Notes under the pieces: generated by a model
The model's input: the letters and a program-made list of their open reading frames with translations, nothing else
What the model was told of the DNA's origin: nothing
Databases searched by the model: none
DNA from: JACMME01 sp051005015
GTDB taxonomy: Bacteria > Gemmatimonadota > Gemmatimonadetes > Gemmatimonadales > Gemmatimonadaceae
Direction of reading: 5' to 3'
Length of the DNA: 13,383 nucleotides
Assembly: GCA_051005015.1 (NCBI GenBank)
Contig: JBPCJT010000286.1
Span: 1 to 13,383 of the forward strand
Shown: positions 6,024 to 13,383 of the stretch, one piece after another
How the letters are laid out: every line of letters starts with the position of its first letter
Numbering within the stretch: position 1 is the first letter of the stretch
Made by a program: the position numbers and the translations under genes

Positions 6024-8723
6024 ATGGTCGCGCATGCCCGAGTCAGGTTGATTTTTGTGACCGTGGTCATTTTTGTGGGCGCGCCGGCCGTTGCCGCGCA
6101 AACCGGGGGGATTGGGGGCGTCGTCACGGATGCTCAAACCGGCGCTCCGATAGCCGGCGCCCAGGTCGCGGTGTTGGGAACGTCTGTCGCCATTCGCGGC
6201 GCGTCAAGCAACGACGCGGGCGCGTACCGTCTTGTCGGACTGAATCCCGGGACTTACACAGTCGCCGTAACCCGGCTTGGGTATCAGCGACGCGAAATCC
6301 AGTCGGTAAACGTCAGGGCAGGCGAGACAACCACGCTTCCTATCAGCATGTCGGTGGCTGTCTTTGAGCTGGATCGGGTAATCATCACGGAGTCGCGCGG
6401 GCAGGAGCAGAAAGCATTGGACGCGCCAGCGTCAGTGGCCGTCGTTAGCGTGCGAGATATTGAAGAACGGCCAACGCTGACCGCCCAGGAACAGCTCAGG
6501 GCGCTTCCCGGAGTGGACGTTGCGACGACGGGCATCGTGTCCGGCGCGGCTGTCACGCGCGGCTTCAACAACGTTTTTTCTGGCGCCTTGCTCACACTAA
6601 CCGACAACCGCTACGCCGCGGTACCGTCCCTGCGTGTCAACACAGCCTTTCTCATTCCGACGGTAAACGAAGACATCAGCCGCATTGAAGTGTTGCTGGG
6701 TCCCGCTTCAGCGCTGTACGGGCCGAACAGCGCCAATGGCGTCATGCACATCATTTCAAAGTCTCCCTTTGAGTCAAAAGGGACCACGCTCAGCATCGCC
6801 GGTGGCGAACGCTCGATCGTTCGCGGCGCTCTCCGGCACGCAGGAACGTTCGGGGAGCGCTTCGGCTACAAGCTTTCCGGCCAGATCATGCGCGGCGAAG
6901 ACTGGAATTTCACGGATTCTGTCGAGCTCAACGCGCGGCAGGACGCGATAGCTGGTGGTGCCAATCCAGACACCCTGAAAATCGGCCGTCGTGATTTCGA
7001 TGTTGAGCGGGTCACCGCTGAGGCACGGCTCGACTACAAAGTGAGCGACAACGCCGACGTCATCTTCTCCACCGGCCTCGCGCGTGCCGGCAGCGCACTC
7101 GAGATGACGGGTATTGGCACGGCGCAGGCTGTCGACTGGCAGTACAACTTCTATCAGGCGCGCGCGCGCTGGAATCGCCTGTTCGTACAGGGGTTTCTTA
7201 ATACGAGCAATTCCGGCGATACCTACATATTGAGAACGGGTCAGCCGATCAGGGATAAGTCCCGGGTTTCGGTGGGGCAGGTGCAGCACGGATTCGACAT
7301 TGGAAGGCGACAGAGCTTCATTTACGGGATCGATCTACAGCGAACCGAGCCGCGCACAGATTCGACGATTAACGGACGAAACGAGCCCGACGATGACATC
7401 AACGAGATTGGTGGCTACCTGCACTCCGAAACGAAGCTGTCGCGCCTTTTCGACCTTTTCCTGTCGGCACGCGTCGACGATCACAGCCGGATAGAGGATC
7501 CTGTCTTCTCACCAAGGGCGGCGCTCGTCTTCGAACCGCTCGAGAACCAGAACTTCCGCGTGACGTACAATCGTGCTTTCAGCACGCCCACCACGAACAA
7601 CCTTTTTCTGGACCTCGCGGTTCAGCGACTCAGTTCCAGGCTCCCGTATTTCGTGCGCGCGGTTGGCGTGCCTGAAAGCGGTTTCCAGTTCCGGCGGGAT
7701 TGTGGCGGGGGTATCTGCGTCAGGTCACCCTTCGTGCCTGATCCATCGGTGTTCCTGCCGAATGACATCACCGTGTTCTATCCCATTATCCAGGGACTCT
7801 TGCTTGCTCAAGGAGTCGATATTCGAAGTGTTCCCGCGCCCACTTCGGCTCAGGTCGGGATGCTTCTGCGGAGGCTCAACTCAGCCACATCGACCTTCGA
7901 CCTCATATCCGCTGGCGAGATCGTGGACATCGACCAGCTTCGCCCCACGATCAGCAACGTTTATGAGCTGGGATACAAGGGAATAATAGGCAGGAAGTTG
8001 CTGCTCGCGGCGGATGTCTACAAGGAAAAGCGCGAGGACTTTGTAGGTCCCCTTATCGTCGAAACGCCCAACACCTTTGTCGATCCCGTAGCCTTTGGAC
8101 AATATCTGGCGATGCGGTTCATCCAGGCGGGCCTTCCGCCGCAGCAAGCCGCTGCTCGAGCAGGAGCGATTGCCGCGGCCGTTGGGCCTATCCCGCTAGG
8201 CACCGTTACTCCGGATCATCCACTAACGAGTTCCCCTAACCTCTTCGTCACCTACCGGAACTTCGGCCAGCTCGATCTCTGGGGAGCCGACCTGGCGGCG
8301 GAGGCGATTGTGACCGATCGCTTCGCGGTGAGTGGCACATATTCGTGGGTCAGCGATGACTTTTTTGATTCGGAAGAGGGCGGTGGCTCCTTCGGCGTTG
8401 CCCTGAACGCGCCCAGCAGCAAGGGATCCATCGGCGCTCGCTTCCGTGACGATGCCTCGGGTTTCTCGGCAGAAGCGCGCGGCCGGTTTCAGAAGGGTTT
8501 CCCAATGAACTCGGGTGTATTCATAGGGCAGATTGAGAGCTACAGCCTGGTGGACGCCGGTGCCTCCTATCGGCTGCCATTCACGCCTGGGCTGCGAGTC
8601 TCCCTGAACGTTCAAAACATTTTCGACGACAAGCATCGCGAGTTCATCGGCGCGCCGGAGCTTGGCCGGCTTGCGATTGTGCAGGCGCAGTACGCTTTCG
8701 ACCTTTTCTCGGCGAGAAAATAG
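6024..8723 (+). CDS. TonB-dependent outer-membrane receptor with N-terminal CarboxypepD_reg domain
   Basis: From the ATG at 6024 the protein has 899 residues. A signal peptide (1-25, cleavage near VAA-Q) is followed by a carboxypeptidase-regulatory-like beta domain (about 28-112) opening with GGIGGVVTDAQTGAPIAGAQV. DRVIITES (about 114-121) may be the TonB box. The plug follows, with ASVAVVSVRDIEERP, then RIEVLLGPASALYGPNSANGV, the hallmark plug motif. The remainder is a 22-strand barrel with plausible closing strands (SLNVQNIFDDKHREF, then the C-terminal YAFDLF). It imports an unknown ligand with energy from TonB-ExbBD. One long extracellular loop (around codons at 8090-8230) is unusually alanine-rich and helical, and another carries a CGGGIC pair. 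GAGG (6015-6018) lies 5 nt before the start. The reading frame extends upstream to 5670 without signs of coding. A GDPD gene follows 29 nt later. Confidence 0.93.
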   Translation: MVAHARVRLIFVTVVIFVGAPAVAAQTGGIGGVVTDAQTGAPIAGAQVAVLGTSVAIRGASSNDAGAYRLVGLNPGTYTVAVTRLGYQRREIQSVNVRAGETTTLPISMSVAVFELDRVIITESRGQEQKALDAPASVAVVSVRDIEERPTLTAQEQLRALPGVDVATTGIVSGAAVTRGFNNVFSGALLTLTDNRYAAVPSLRVNTAFLIPTVNEDISRIEVLLGPASALYGPNSANGVMHIISKSPFESKGTTLSIAGGERSIVRGALRHAGTFGERFGYKLSGQIMRGEDWNFTDSVELNARQDAIAGGANPDTLKIGRRDFDVERVTAEARLDYKVSDNADVIFSTGLARAGSALEMTGIGTAQAVDWQYNFYQARARWNRLFVQGFLNTSNSGDTYILRTGQPIRDKSRVSVGQVQHGFDIGRRQSFIYGIDLQRTEPRTDSTINGRNEPDDDINEIGGYLHSETKLSRLFDLFLSARVDDHSRIEDPVFSPRAALVFEPLENQNFRVTYNRAFSTPTTNNLFLDLAVQRLSSRLPYFVRAVGVPESGFQFRRDCGGGICVRSPFVPDPSVFLPNDITVFYPIIQGLLLAQGVDIRSVPAPTSAQVGMLLRRLNSATSTFDLISAGEIVDIDQLRPTISNVYELGYKGIIGRKLLLAADVYKEKREDFVGPLIVETPNTFVDPVAFGQYLAMRFIQAGLPPQQAAARAGAIAAAVGPIPLGTVTPDHPLTSSPNLFVTYRNFGQLDLWGADLAAEAIVTDRFAVSGTYSWVSDDFFDSEEGGGSFGVALNAPSSKGSIGARFRDDASGFSAEARGRFQKGFPMNSGVFIGQIESYSLVDAGASYRLPFTPGLRVSLNVQNIFDDKHREFIGAPELGRLAIVQAQYAFDLFSARK

Positions 8724-8752
8724 CTCCGCTGGAAGTGGTAGTGCGAGGTAAA

Positions 8753-9535
8753 ATGGACATTCTACTCGACCCGAACGCGCACCCGGTTATCGCTCACCGG
8801 GGCGCGTCAGGTTACGCACCTGAGAATACGCTCGTGGCGTTCCAGCTCGCGGTCGATCAGGGTGCTGACGCGCTGGAGTTCGACGTTCACGTCTCCCTTG
8901 ACGGCATCCCTGTGGTCATACACGATCCTGCGCTCGGTCGAACTACTGATCGTTCCGGGGCGGTGGCCAGTCTTCCATACAGCGCCATTCGCGCGGCTGA
9001 TGCTGGCGCGCGCTGGACTTCGGACAACGGGCGCTCCTTCCCGTGGCGCGGCCGCCGCGTATTTGTGCCTACGCTCGACGATGTCGTTTCTTCCTTTCCC
9101 GACATCCCCCTGGTGATCGAGATCAAGACCCGCCACGCGCAGGAAGTCGTGCAGCGTGTGCTTGCCAAGCATGGCGCGGTCCGGCGCTGTATCGTCGCGG
9201 CGTCCGAAGTGGCGACCCTCGATCAGTTCGATGTCGCAGCATGGTCCCTCGGTGCCGCCCAGCGAGAAATACGCGACCTGAAATTTCCATTGCTGTACGG
9301 CAGACGTGCGGACTCGGCTCGCTATAGCGGGATTTTTGTGCCGGAATGGTACTGGGGCCTGCCCATTGCCACGCGGAGATTTGTTCGGGCGGCACGCGCA
9401 ATGGACTGCCCAGTGCACGTCTGGACTGTCAATAGTGTCTCCGCCGCACGCCGGCTATGGGGACGCGGTGTTGCCGGGATCGTAACCGACTACGCCCCCG
9501 TGATGCTGGCGGCTCGTGAATCGGTGTTCGGCTGA
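8753..9535 (+). CDS. Glycerophosphodiester phosphodiesterase
   Basis: The 260-residue enzyme hydrolyses glycerophosphodiesters to glycerol-3-phosphate and an alcohol. The GDPD TIM-barrel signatures are complete. HRGASGYAPENT (15-26) gives H15 and R16. LEFDVHVSLDGIPVVIHDP (41-59) gives E42, D44 and H57. VIEIKT (121-126) gives E123 and K125, and VWTVN (223-227) and GIVTDYA (242-248) close the barrel. The order and spacing match bacterial cytoplasmic GDPDs. There is no signal peptide, so the enzyme is cytoplasmic. The ATG at 8753 is preferred over an in-frame GTG at 8735 because GAGG (8745-8748) stands 4 nt upstream. It lies 29 nt after the receptor stop with no terminator between, so the two are probably co-transcribed. 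It converges with the esterase gene (7 nt apart). Confidence 0.94.
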   Translation: MDILLDPNAHPVIAHRGASGYAPENTLVAFQLAVDQGADALEFDVHVSLDGIPVVIHDPALGRTTDRSGAVASLPYSAIRAADAGARWTSDNGRSFPWRGRRVFVPTLDDVVSSFPDIPLVIEIKTRHAQEVVQRVLAKHGAVRRCIVAASEVATLDQFDVAAWSLGAAQREIRDLKFPLLYGRRADSARYSGIFVPEWYWGLPIATRRFVRAARAMDCPVHVWTVNSVSAARRLWGRGVAGIVTDYAPVMLAARESVFG

Positions 9536-9542
9536 TCGGAGC

Positions 9543-10400
9543 CTACAAGCGCTCCAACCCTCCGAGGTCGACACCCTCTCGAGCGGGAAACAGGAACTGG
9601 AGCGCCGGTGCGAAAGCCTCTGCCCAGGAACTCTCGTGGTGCCGTCCATCCCTTGCCTCGAGATATTGAAGATCGGCTCCCGGACGCCAGCCTTTTTTCA
9701 CTAGTGCCCTCCTGAGCCTGCGAGCGTTTGGCACCACGCCCCGGCCCTCCGCGGTGCCCGCGGACAGAAAGATGTGGAGTGGAGGCTTGTGAGCGAGCGT
9801 CTCCACGTCACGCAGAATGATTCGATCGTCCCACCAGATCGACGGTGAGATTGCCACGATTTTTCCAAAGGTCGCGGAATTGGAGAAGCCCAGGTACAGC
9901 GACGCGAGTGCGCCGAGTGACGAGCCGCCAAGCCCGGTGTTGGCCGCATCTACGAGAGTACGGTAATGACTATCGATGAACGGCTTGAGATCCCGCGCGA
10001 TCATCTCGCCATGCTGACCAAGCTTTCCTCCCGCACCGAGCCGCTCGTTTCGGGTAGGCGCGTATTCGTCGAGTCGTTCGTGCCCGGCATTCCAAATGCC
10101 CACGATAATAAGTGGCTCTACGCTTCTGTTGGCGACGAGCCTGTCAAGCGTGAGTTCGCAGGACCAGCGTTCCACGCTCCCGTCTGCTTCGGTGTGATTG
10201 AACAGATTTTGGCCGTCGTGCAGGTACAATGCAGGAAAGCGGCGGAACGGCTGCGCTGAATATCCCCGGGGAAGGTAAACCAGGACGCTCCGCTCCCCTG
10301 GAAGATGCCTGGAGCGGAACTCGTCGTGCAGGACGAAATTGCCGAATGGGGTTGTAGCGTCGTAGGCCACCGTGGATTCGCTGGACAGCTGGTTCAGCAT
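9543..10400 (-). CDS. Alpha/beta-hydrolase esterase (esterase D / Fes-IroE-like)
   Basis: The 285-residue protein belongs to the 'putative esterase' alpha/beta-hydrolase family that includes esterase D, the antigen 85 group and Fes/IroE siderophore esterases. The opening SVLVYLPRGY (38-47), RRFPALYLHDGQNLF (53-67) and LIIVGIWN (97-104) are its core strands. The nucleophile elbow is GGSSLGA (158-164) with S161. GKIVAISPSIWW (179-190) and the histidine motif GRHHESSW (252-259, H255 as base) complete the family pattern. The acid is probably in LSAGTAEG (212-219). There is no signal peptide, so it acts in the cytoplasm. The ATG at 10398-10400 has no evident ribosome binding site. The ester substrate is unknown; nothing siderophore-related is visible nearby except the receptor across the GDPD gene. 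Confidence 0.9.
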   Translation of the reverse strand: MLNQLSSESTVAYDATTPFGNFVLHDEFRSRHLPGERSVLVYLPRGYSAQPFRRFPALYLHDGQNLFNHTEADGSVERWSCELTLDRLVANRSVEPLIIVGIWNAGHERLDEYAPTRNERLGAGGKLGQHGEMIARDLKPFIDSHYRTLVDAANTGLGGSSLGALASLYLGFSNSATFGKIVAISPSIWWDDRIILRDVETLAHKPPLHIFLSAGTAEGRGVVPNARRLRRALVKKGWRPGADLQYLEARDGRHHESSWAEAFAPALQFLFPAREGVDLGGLERL

Positions 10401-10557
10401 GGAAGGTTAGGTCCAAGTGCCGCGCGGATGCCGAGTACCACAGCTACTCACCGTGGCGCTGGCATTACTCGTAGTTGAACTGGCGCATCCTAATGTTGGG
10501 TAGCTATTCTGCAATGCGATTCTCGGACCAAAAACACAGTTTTTCCTTGATAGTCAA
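10401..10557. promoter_or_regulatory. Divergent intergenic region, esterase / 598-residue exported protein
   Basis: These 157 nt lie between two outward-read genes. A short AT hairpin, AAAAAC (10530-10535) / GTTTTT (10539-10544), sits 13 nt before the GTG start of the right-hand gene. On the minus strand TTGCAG-N16-TAGGAT is a weak promoter match. Neither gene has a recognisable ribosome binding site, so one or both may be leaderless or mis-started. Confidence 0.35.
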
Positions 10558-12354
10558 GTGCCGTATATCCGTCTCGCAACGCTGACCTCTGTCTGCCTGT
10601 GCGCGCTCACCTCGCTGCCCCTGAACGCCCAGCGCGTTCGCGGAGGTGTTTGGGACGAGGGTGGAACGGGTGTACCCGGAGCCGTGGTTGGGCTGCTTTC
10701 AGGCGGGAGGCAGGTGGCCGCGGCGCTCACCGATGAGCTGGGCCGCTTCGAGATAGCCGTTCCTGCGTCCGGGACGTATTCACTTCGGGCGATGCGCATC
10801 GGGTTCAGGAGCACCGCCTCGGCGCCATTCGACGTGGCGGTCGGGGAGACGGTCGAAAAACGCCTTAAGGCATCGTCTGTCGCTTCGAGATTGACGGACG
10901 TAGTGGTTTCGGCAAACCGCGGAAATTGCGTGAGCGGTGTGGGAGAAGGTTCCGAAGTGGCCAAACTGTGGGACGAAGCCAAGATAGTCCTGTACGCTAC
11001 GTCGCTGACCCAGGACAAGCGTGCGTTCGAGACGAAAATCATTCAGCACGAACGGGGCCTTGATAAGAGGGGCACGCACGTGGATTGGGAGAAGACCTGG
11101 GAGGAATGGGCGGCGGTCAGCGAAAATGCTTTTGCCAGCATTCCCGCGGAAGAGTTATCCAGGTACGGTTACGTCCATCGCGATTCGATGAACATGATGG
11201 AGTACGTGTATTACGCGCCTGACGCGCACATTCTCCTGTCGGATACTTTCCTCGCCGATCACTGCTTTCGAGTACAGCGTTCAACGTCGAAGGATACGCT
11301 CGTCGGACTTGCGTTCGAGCCCATCAAGGGGCGCAAATTGCCGGACGTGAAGGGCGTTCTCTGGCTGGACGTCCGCTCCGCCAAGCTGCTGTATCTCGAC
11401 TTCCTGTATACAGGACTCGTGAGGGGAATTCCACGCGACAGGTTTGGCGGACGAGTGTCTTTCAGCCAGCTTCCAAGCGGGGCGTGGTTCGTCGATAAAT
11501 GGGCAATCAGAATGCCCATCCTGGTGCAGACGCGCCTGCCCGGGCGGGATTCGTCCGTGCCCGGGGGCGTACTCGTAAGCGAGCCTAGAATCGGTCAGGT
11601 ATACGTGGGAATGCACGAGCGTGGCGCGACCGTCGTTCCGCTCGCGATGCAGGTGGTTGCCGGCAATAATGCAGGGAGCTCGGCGGCTGCAAGCGGCACG
11701 AGCTCTGCAATTGGCGCAGCAGCGGATGCGTTTCCGCCGCCGGATGCGATTGTCGAGGGGGTGGTGTTCGACAGCACCAGCGGGTCTCCGCTCGCCGGCG
11801 CAAAGGTTTCGGTGTCCGGCAGCCTGCGAACCGCAATGACTTCTCGCGACGGCCGATTCGAAATAGATAGCCTGGCACCCGGAAACGTGATTATGTCCTT
11901 TGCGCATCCACGCATCGATTCCCTCGAGATTATGCTCCCCCCAAAAGGGATTCTGTTGCGCCGTGGGGAACGGGCAGATGCGGTGCTTTCGGTTCCTCCC
12001 AGCGCTGTGCTCATGGCCCGCGAATGCAGGGAAAAAACGACCGTCGTGATCCCAGGCGCGGGAATGATCCGCGGGCAGATACATAACGCGTCGAATGATG
12101 CCCCGCTCGCGAACGCTACCGTGGTAGCGCAATGGGCCGACGAGTCGGGCGGTAAAAGGGGTGGCGCTACAGCGATAAGCGATGCGGCGGGCCGTTACGC
12201 GATTTGCGGAATCCCGCCCGACAGGCCAGTAGTGCTACGCAGCGAGCATGGAAAGCGGTTGAGCGGCGCGCGCCGCGTGAAGCTAAATGCGGCGAGCGTG
12301 TCGATAGTCCACTTTCGAATAGAGTCGGGAGCTGCAGAGCCTAACAGGCCATGA
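10558..12354 (+). CDS. Exported protein with three CarboxypepD_reg-like modules around an unassigned core
   Basis: The 598-residue protein has a signal peptide (1-24, ends NAQ). Module 1 (26-117) is a carboxypeptidase-regulatory-like beta domain: RGGVWDEGGTGVPGAVV, then TDELGRFEIAVPASGTYSLRA. It runs into DVVVSANRGNC, a linker resembling those before TonB plugs. The core (about 125-366) contains LWDEAKIVLYATSL, PAEELSRYGYVHRDS, YYAPDAHILLSDTFLADHCF and beta-rich GVLWLDVRSAKLLYLDF. It looks like a family recurring in Gemmatimonadota, and no catalytic motif is recognisable. An Ala/Gly/Ser linker (368-390) leads to module 2 (397-480) and module 3 (500-590), both of the same beta fold (SPLAGAKVSVSG...SRDGRFEIDSLAPG; APLANATVVAQ...SDAAGRYAICGIP). 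No barrel follows, so it is not a transporter. It is probably periplasmic or surface exposed. The GTG start is the only in-frame option after a TAG at 10501. It ends 4 nt before the convergent neighbour. Confidence 0.75.
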   Translation: MPYIRLATLTSVCLCALTSLPLNAQRVRGGVWDEGGTGVPGAVVGLLSGGRQVAAALTDELGRFEIAVPASGTYSLRAMRIGFRSTASAPFDVAVGETVEKRLKASSVASRLTDVVVSANRGNCVSGVGEGSEVAKLWDEAKIVLYATSLTQDKRAFETKIIQHERGLDKRGTHVDWEKTWEEWAAVSENAFASIPAEELSRYGYVHRDSMNMMEYVYYAPDAHILLSDTFLADHCFRVQRSTSKDTLVGLAFEPIKGRKLPDVKGVLWLDVRSAKLLYLDFLYTGLVRGIPRDRFGGRVSFSQLPSGAWFVDKWAIRMPILVQTRLPGRDSSVPGGVLVSEPRIGQVYVGMHERGATVVPLAMQVVAGNNAGSSAAASGTSSAIGAAADAFPPPDAIVEGVVFDSTSGSPLAGAKVSVSGSLRTAMTSRDGRFEIDSLAPGNVIMSFAHPRIDSLEIMLPPKGILLRRGERADAVLSVPPSAVLMARECREKTTVVIPGAGMIRGQIHNASNDAPLANATVVAQWADESGGKRGGATAISDAAGRYAICGIPPDRPVVLRSEHGKRLSGARRVKLNAASVSIVHFRIESGAAEPNRP

Positions 12355-12358
12355 CACA

Positions 12359-13383
12359 CTACATGGCGCGTAACTCAGCCAGACAGTAGTCGAAGTAGTC
12401 CAGACTGGCGTCTGCGCGCGACACGAGTCCTTCTGCTATGCCCACGCGCGAGTCCGGGATATCGGCTACCTGCGCCCGAACTACGCGCTCCAACCATCCT
12501 TCCGCGTGTCCGATATCTATAATGGCGTGCGCTCCATAGTAGCTCATTGTCTTTTTCGGAATGCCCACCCGGTACGCGCCGTGCACTACGCGCGTGCAGC
12601 GCTGCGGCGCAAGCAGCTCGACGGCGCCCAGAGCGCCCTGCGCCCGGAATGCGTTCCGCCGGGAAATACAGCACCAGAGCATAAGATTTACGCCGGACAA
12701 TACTTGCCACGGGAGCACGTCCGCGGACGGAGCGGTAACAGCAAGATCGTTCGCGAGCCGCTGAAAAAGATGAGTGTGCACTGCGTGCTCCTTGCCATTG
12801 CCCATCTCGTCCCAGTAGTTGCTCGCCATTTCCAGCTTCACGTCGCCGCGCGTGCCGACTTGAGACAGGGCGACCAGATCGTCGAACGCCGCTTCTCCGG
12901 CGCTCTCCATAGTGAAGAACCAATGGATCTGCTCGCGCGTCGCCTCGCTGGCCAGAAAACTGTGCAGCTCGTGTTCGTACAGGGGATGATTGAATGCCGT
13001 CCGGCGGTACCACTCCACGAACAAGCCCGGGTCGCTCGGCAAATCGGAAAGTGACAGGGGTGCGGACGCACGCGCCCTCGCGAGGGTGTCACGCTCCCAC
13101 GCCGATTCGAGTATTCCTGTCAGCCGGCAGGCAAGCGGATGAAACTGGTTGACCGCCAGGCCATGATTCGGCAGTCGCATGTGCTGCTGATACAGGGCAA
13201 GAAGCGCCCGGTGGTGAAGGTCGCGAGCGGAATGATCAATCCAGCGAGCACTCTGGCGCTCGGTAGTGGCGTGGGAAGGATGGGCGCGCGCCGCCAACGA
13301 AGTCGCCTGTTCGATCAGCTCGTGCTCCAGTCCTGGCTTTCCAACGAGCGTCGTATCCAGTGGGCCAGCGGAGAGGATGTCGC
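12359..13383 (-). CDS. Heme-oxygenase-like diiron oxidase (iron-containing redox enzyme), 5' end beyond the window
   Basis: At least 340 residues are visible. The frame stays open to the window edge, so the TTG at 13297 is probably an internal leucine: the 28 upstream codons read as protein-like (GKPGLEHELIEQATS). Numbering from that TTG, the candidate ligands are E164 and H171 in NYWDEMGNGKEH, E227 in GALGAVELLAP, and H257, D261 and H264 in YYGAHAIIDIGHAEGW. The E-x6-H ... E ... H-x3-D-x2-H spacing follows the dinuclear site of the CADD/UndA/BesC/SznF (HDO) superfamily. These enzymes use O2 at a labile diiron centre for decarboxylation, desaturation, C-C cleavage or N-oxygenation. The substrate cannot be inferred. 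It is a soluble cytoplasmic protein. The N-terminal 100 residues are a separate helical extension. It converges with the 598-residue protein gene. Confidence 0.85.
   Translation of the reverse strand, partial: DILSAGPLDTTLVGKPGLEHELIEQATSLAARAHPSHATTERQSARWIDHSARDLHHRALLALYQQHMRLPNHGLAVNQFHPLACRLTGILESAWERDTLARARASAPLSLSDLPSDPGLFVEWYRRTAFNHPLYEHELHSFLASEATREQIHWFFTMESAGEAAFDDLVALSQVGTRGDVKLEMASNYWDEMGNGKEHAVHTHLFQRLANDLAVTAPSADVLPWQVLSGVNLMLWCCISRRNAFRAQGALGAVELLAPQRCTRVVHGAYRVGIPKKTMSYYGAHAIIDIGHAEGWLERVVRAQVADIPDSRVGIAEGLVSRADASLDYFDYCLAELRAM

Noticed and set aside
6105..6118. G6 and G5 runs after the receptor signal peptide as a phase-variable tract
   Set aside because: The runs are short and simply encode the Gly pairs of the GGIGGVV motif common at the start of this domain.
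9538..9555. GGAGC/GCTCC inverted repeat as a terminator between the GDPD and esterase genes
   Set aside because: Only five pairs, an 8-nt loop and no T run; this is expected by chance in GC-rich DNA.
11281..12132. 283-codon minus-strand frame inside the 598-residue protein gene
   Set aside because: The translation is rich in Arg, His and Cys, as expected of an antisense shadow; the plus-strand product has a signal peptide and repeated beta modules.

Overview
The window looks like ordinary chromosomal DNA from a Gram-negative, moderately GC-rich soil or sediment bacterium. It encodes a TonB-dependent outer-membrane receptor, a lipoprotein-type periplasmic Cu/Zn superoxide dismutase and several exported proteins. 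The mix is DUF4097-type beta-repeat protein, carboxypeptidase-regulatory-like (CarboxypepD_reg) domains on the receptor and on a 598-residue exported protein, and frequent GTG/TTG starts. That mix is typical of Gemmatimonadota. This assignment is an inference from gene content, not from a marker gene. No rRNA, tRNA, CRISPR array, insertion sequence, integrase or phage gene was seen.

Left part (1-2926, all + strand): the last 20 codons of an upstream gene overlap by 4 nt a TTG-started DUF4097-like exported beta-repeat protein. Next come a small secreted beta protein with a strong ribosome binding site, a membrane-anchored SRPBCC (START/polyketide-cyclase-like) protein, and a GNAT acetyltransferase. 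A long perfect-arm hairpin covers the ribosome binding site of the SRPBCC gene and abuts a plausible extended -10 promoter. A G8 tract near the end of the DUF4097 gene could, by a -1 shift, fuse it to the next gene.

Middle part (2923-5724): a minus-strand type I phosphoribosyltransferase overlaps the GNAT gene tail to tail. It is divergent from a membrane-anchored M20 metallopeptidase of the CPS1/PM20D1 type. That gene in turn converges on a minus-strand sodC lipoprotein with all Cu and Zn ligands.

Right part (5725-13383): a 299-nt leader with several inverted repeats precedes a large TonB-dependent receptor. A cytoplasmic glycerophosphodiester phosphodiesterase follows 29 nt behind, probably in the same operon. 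An alpha/beta-hydrolase esterase converges on it. Divergent from the esterase is the exported 598-residue protein with three CarboxypepD_reg-like modules around an unassigned core. The right edge holds a 5'-truncated (open at the window end) heme-oxygenase-like diiron oxidase with a complete set of six candidate metal ligands.

The genes do not form one obvious pathway. The receptor plus phosphodiesterase pair is the clearest functional unit. The most unusual items are the RBS-covering hairpin, the multi-module 598-residue protein and the diiron enzyme.
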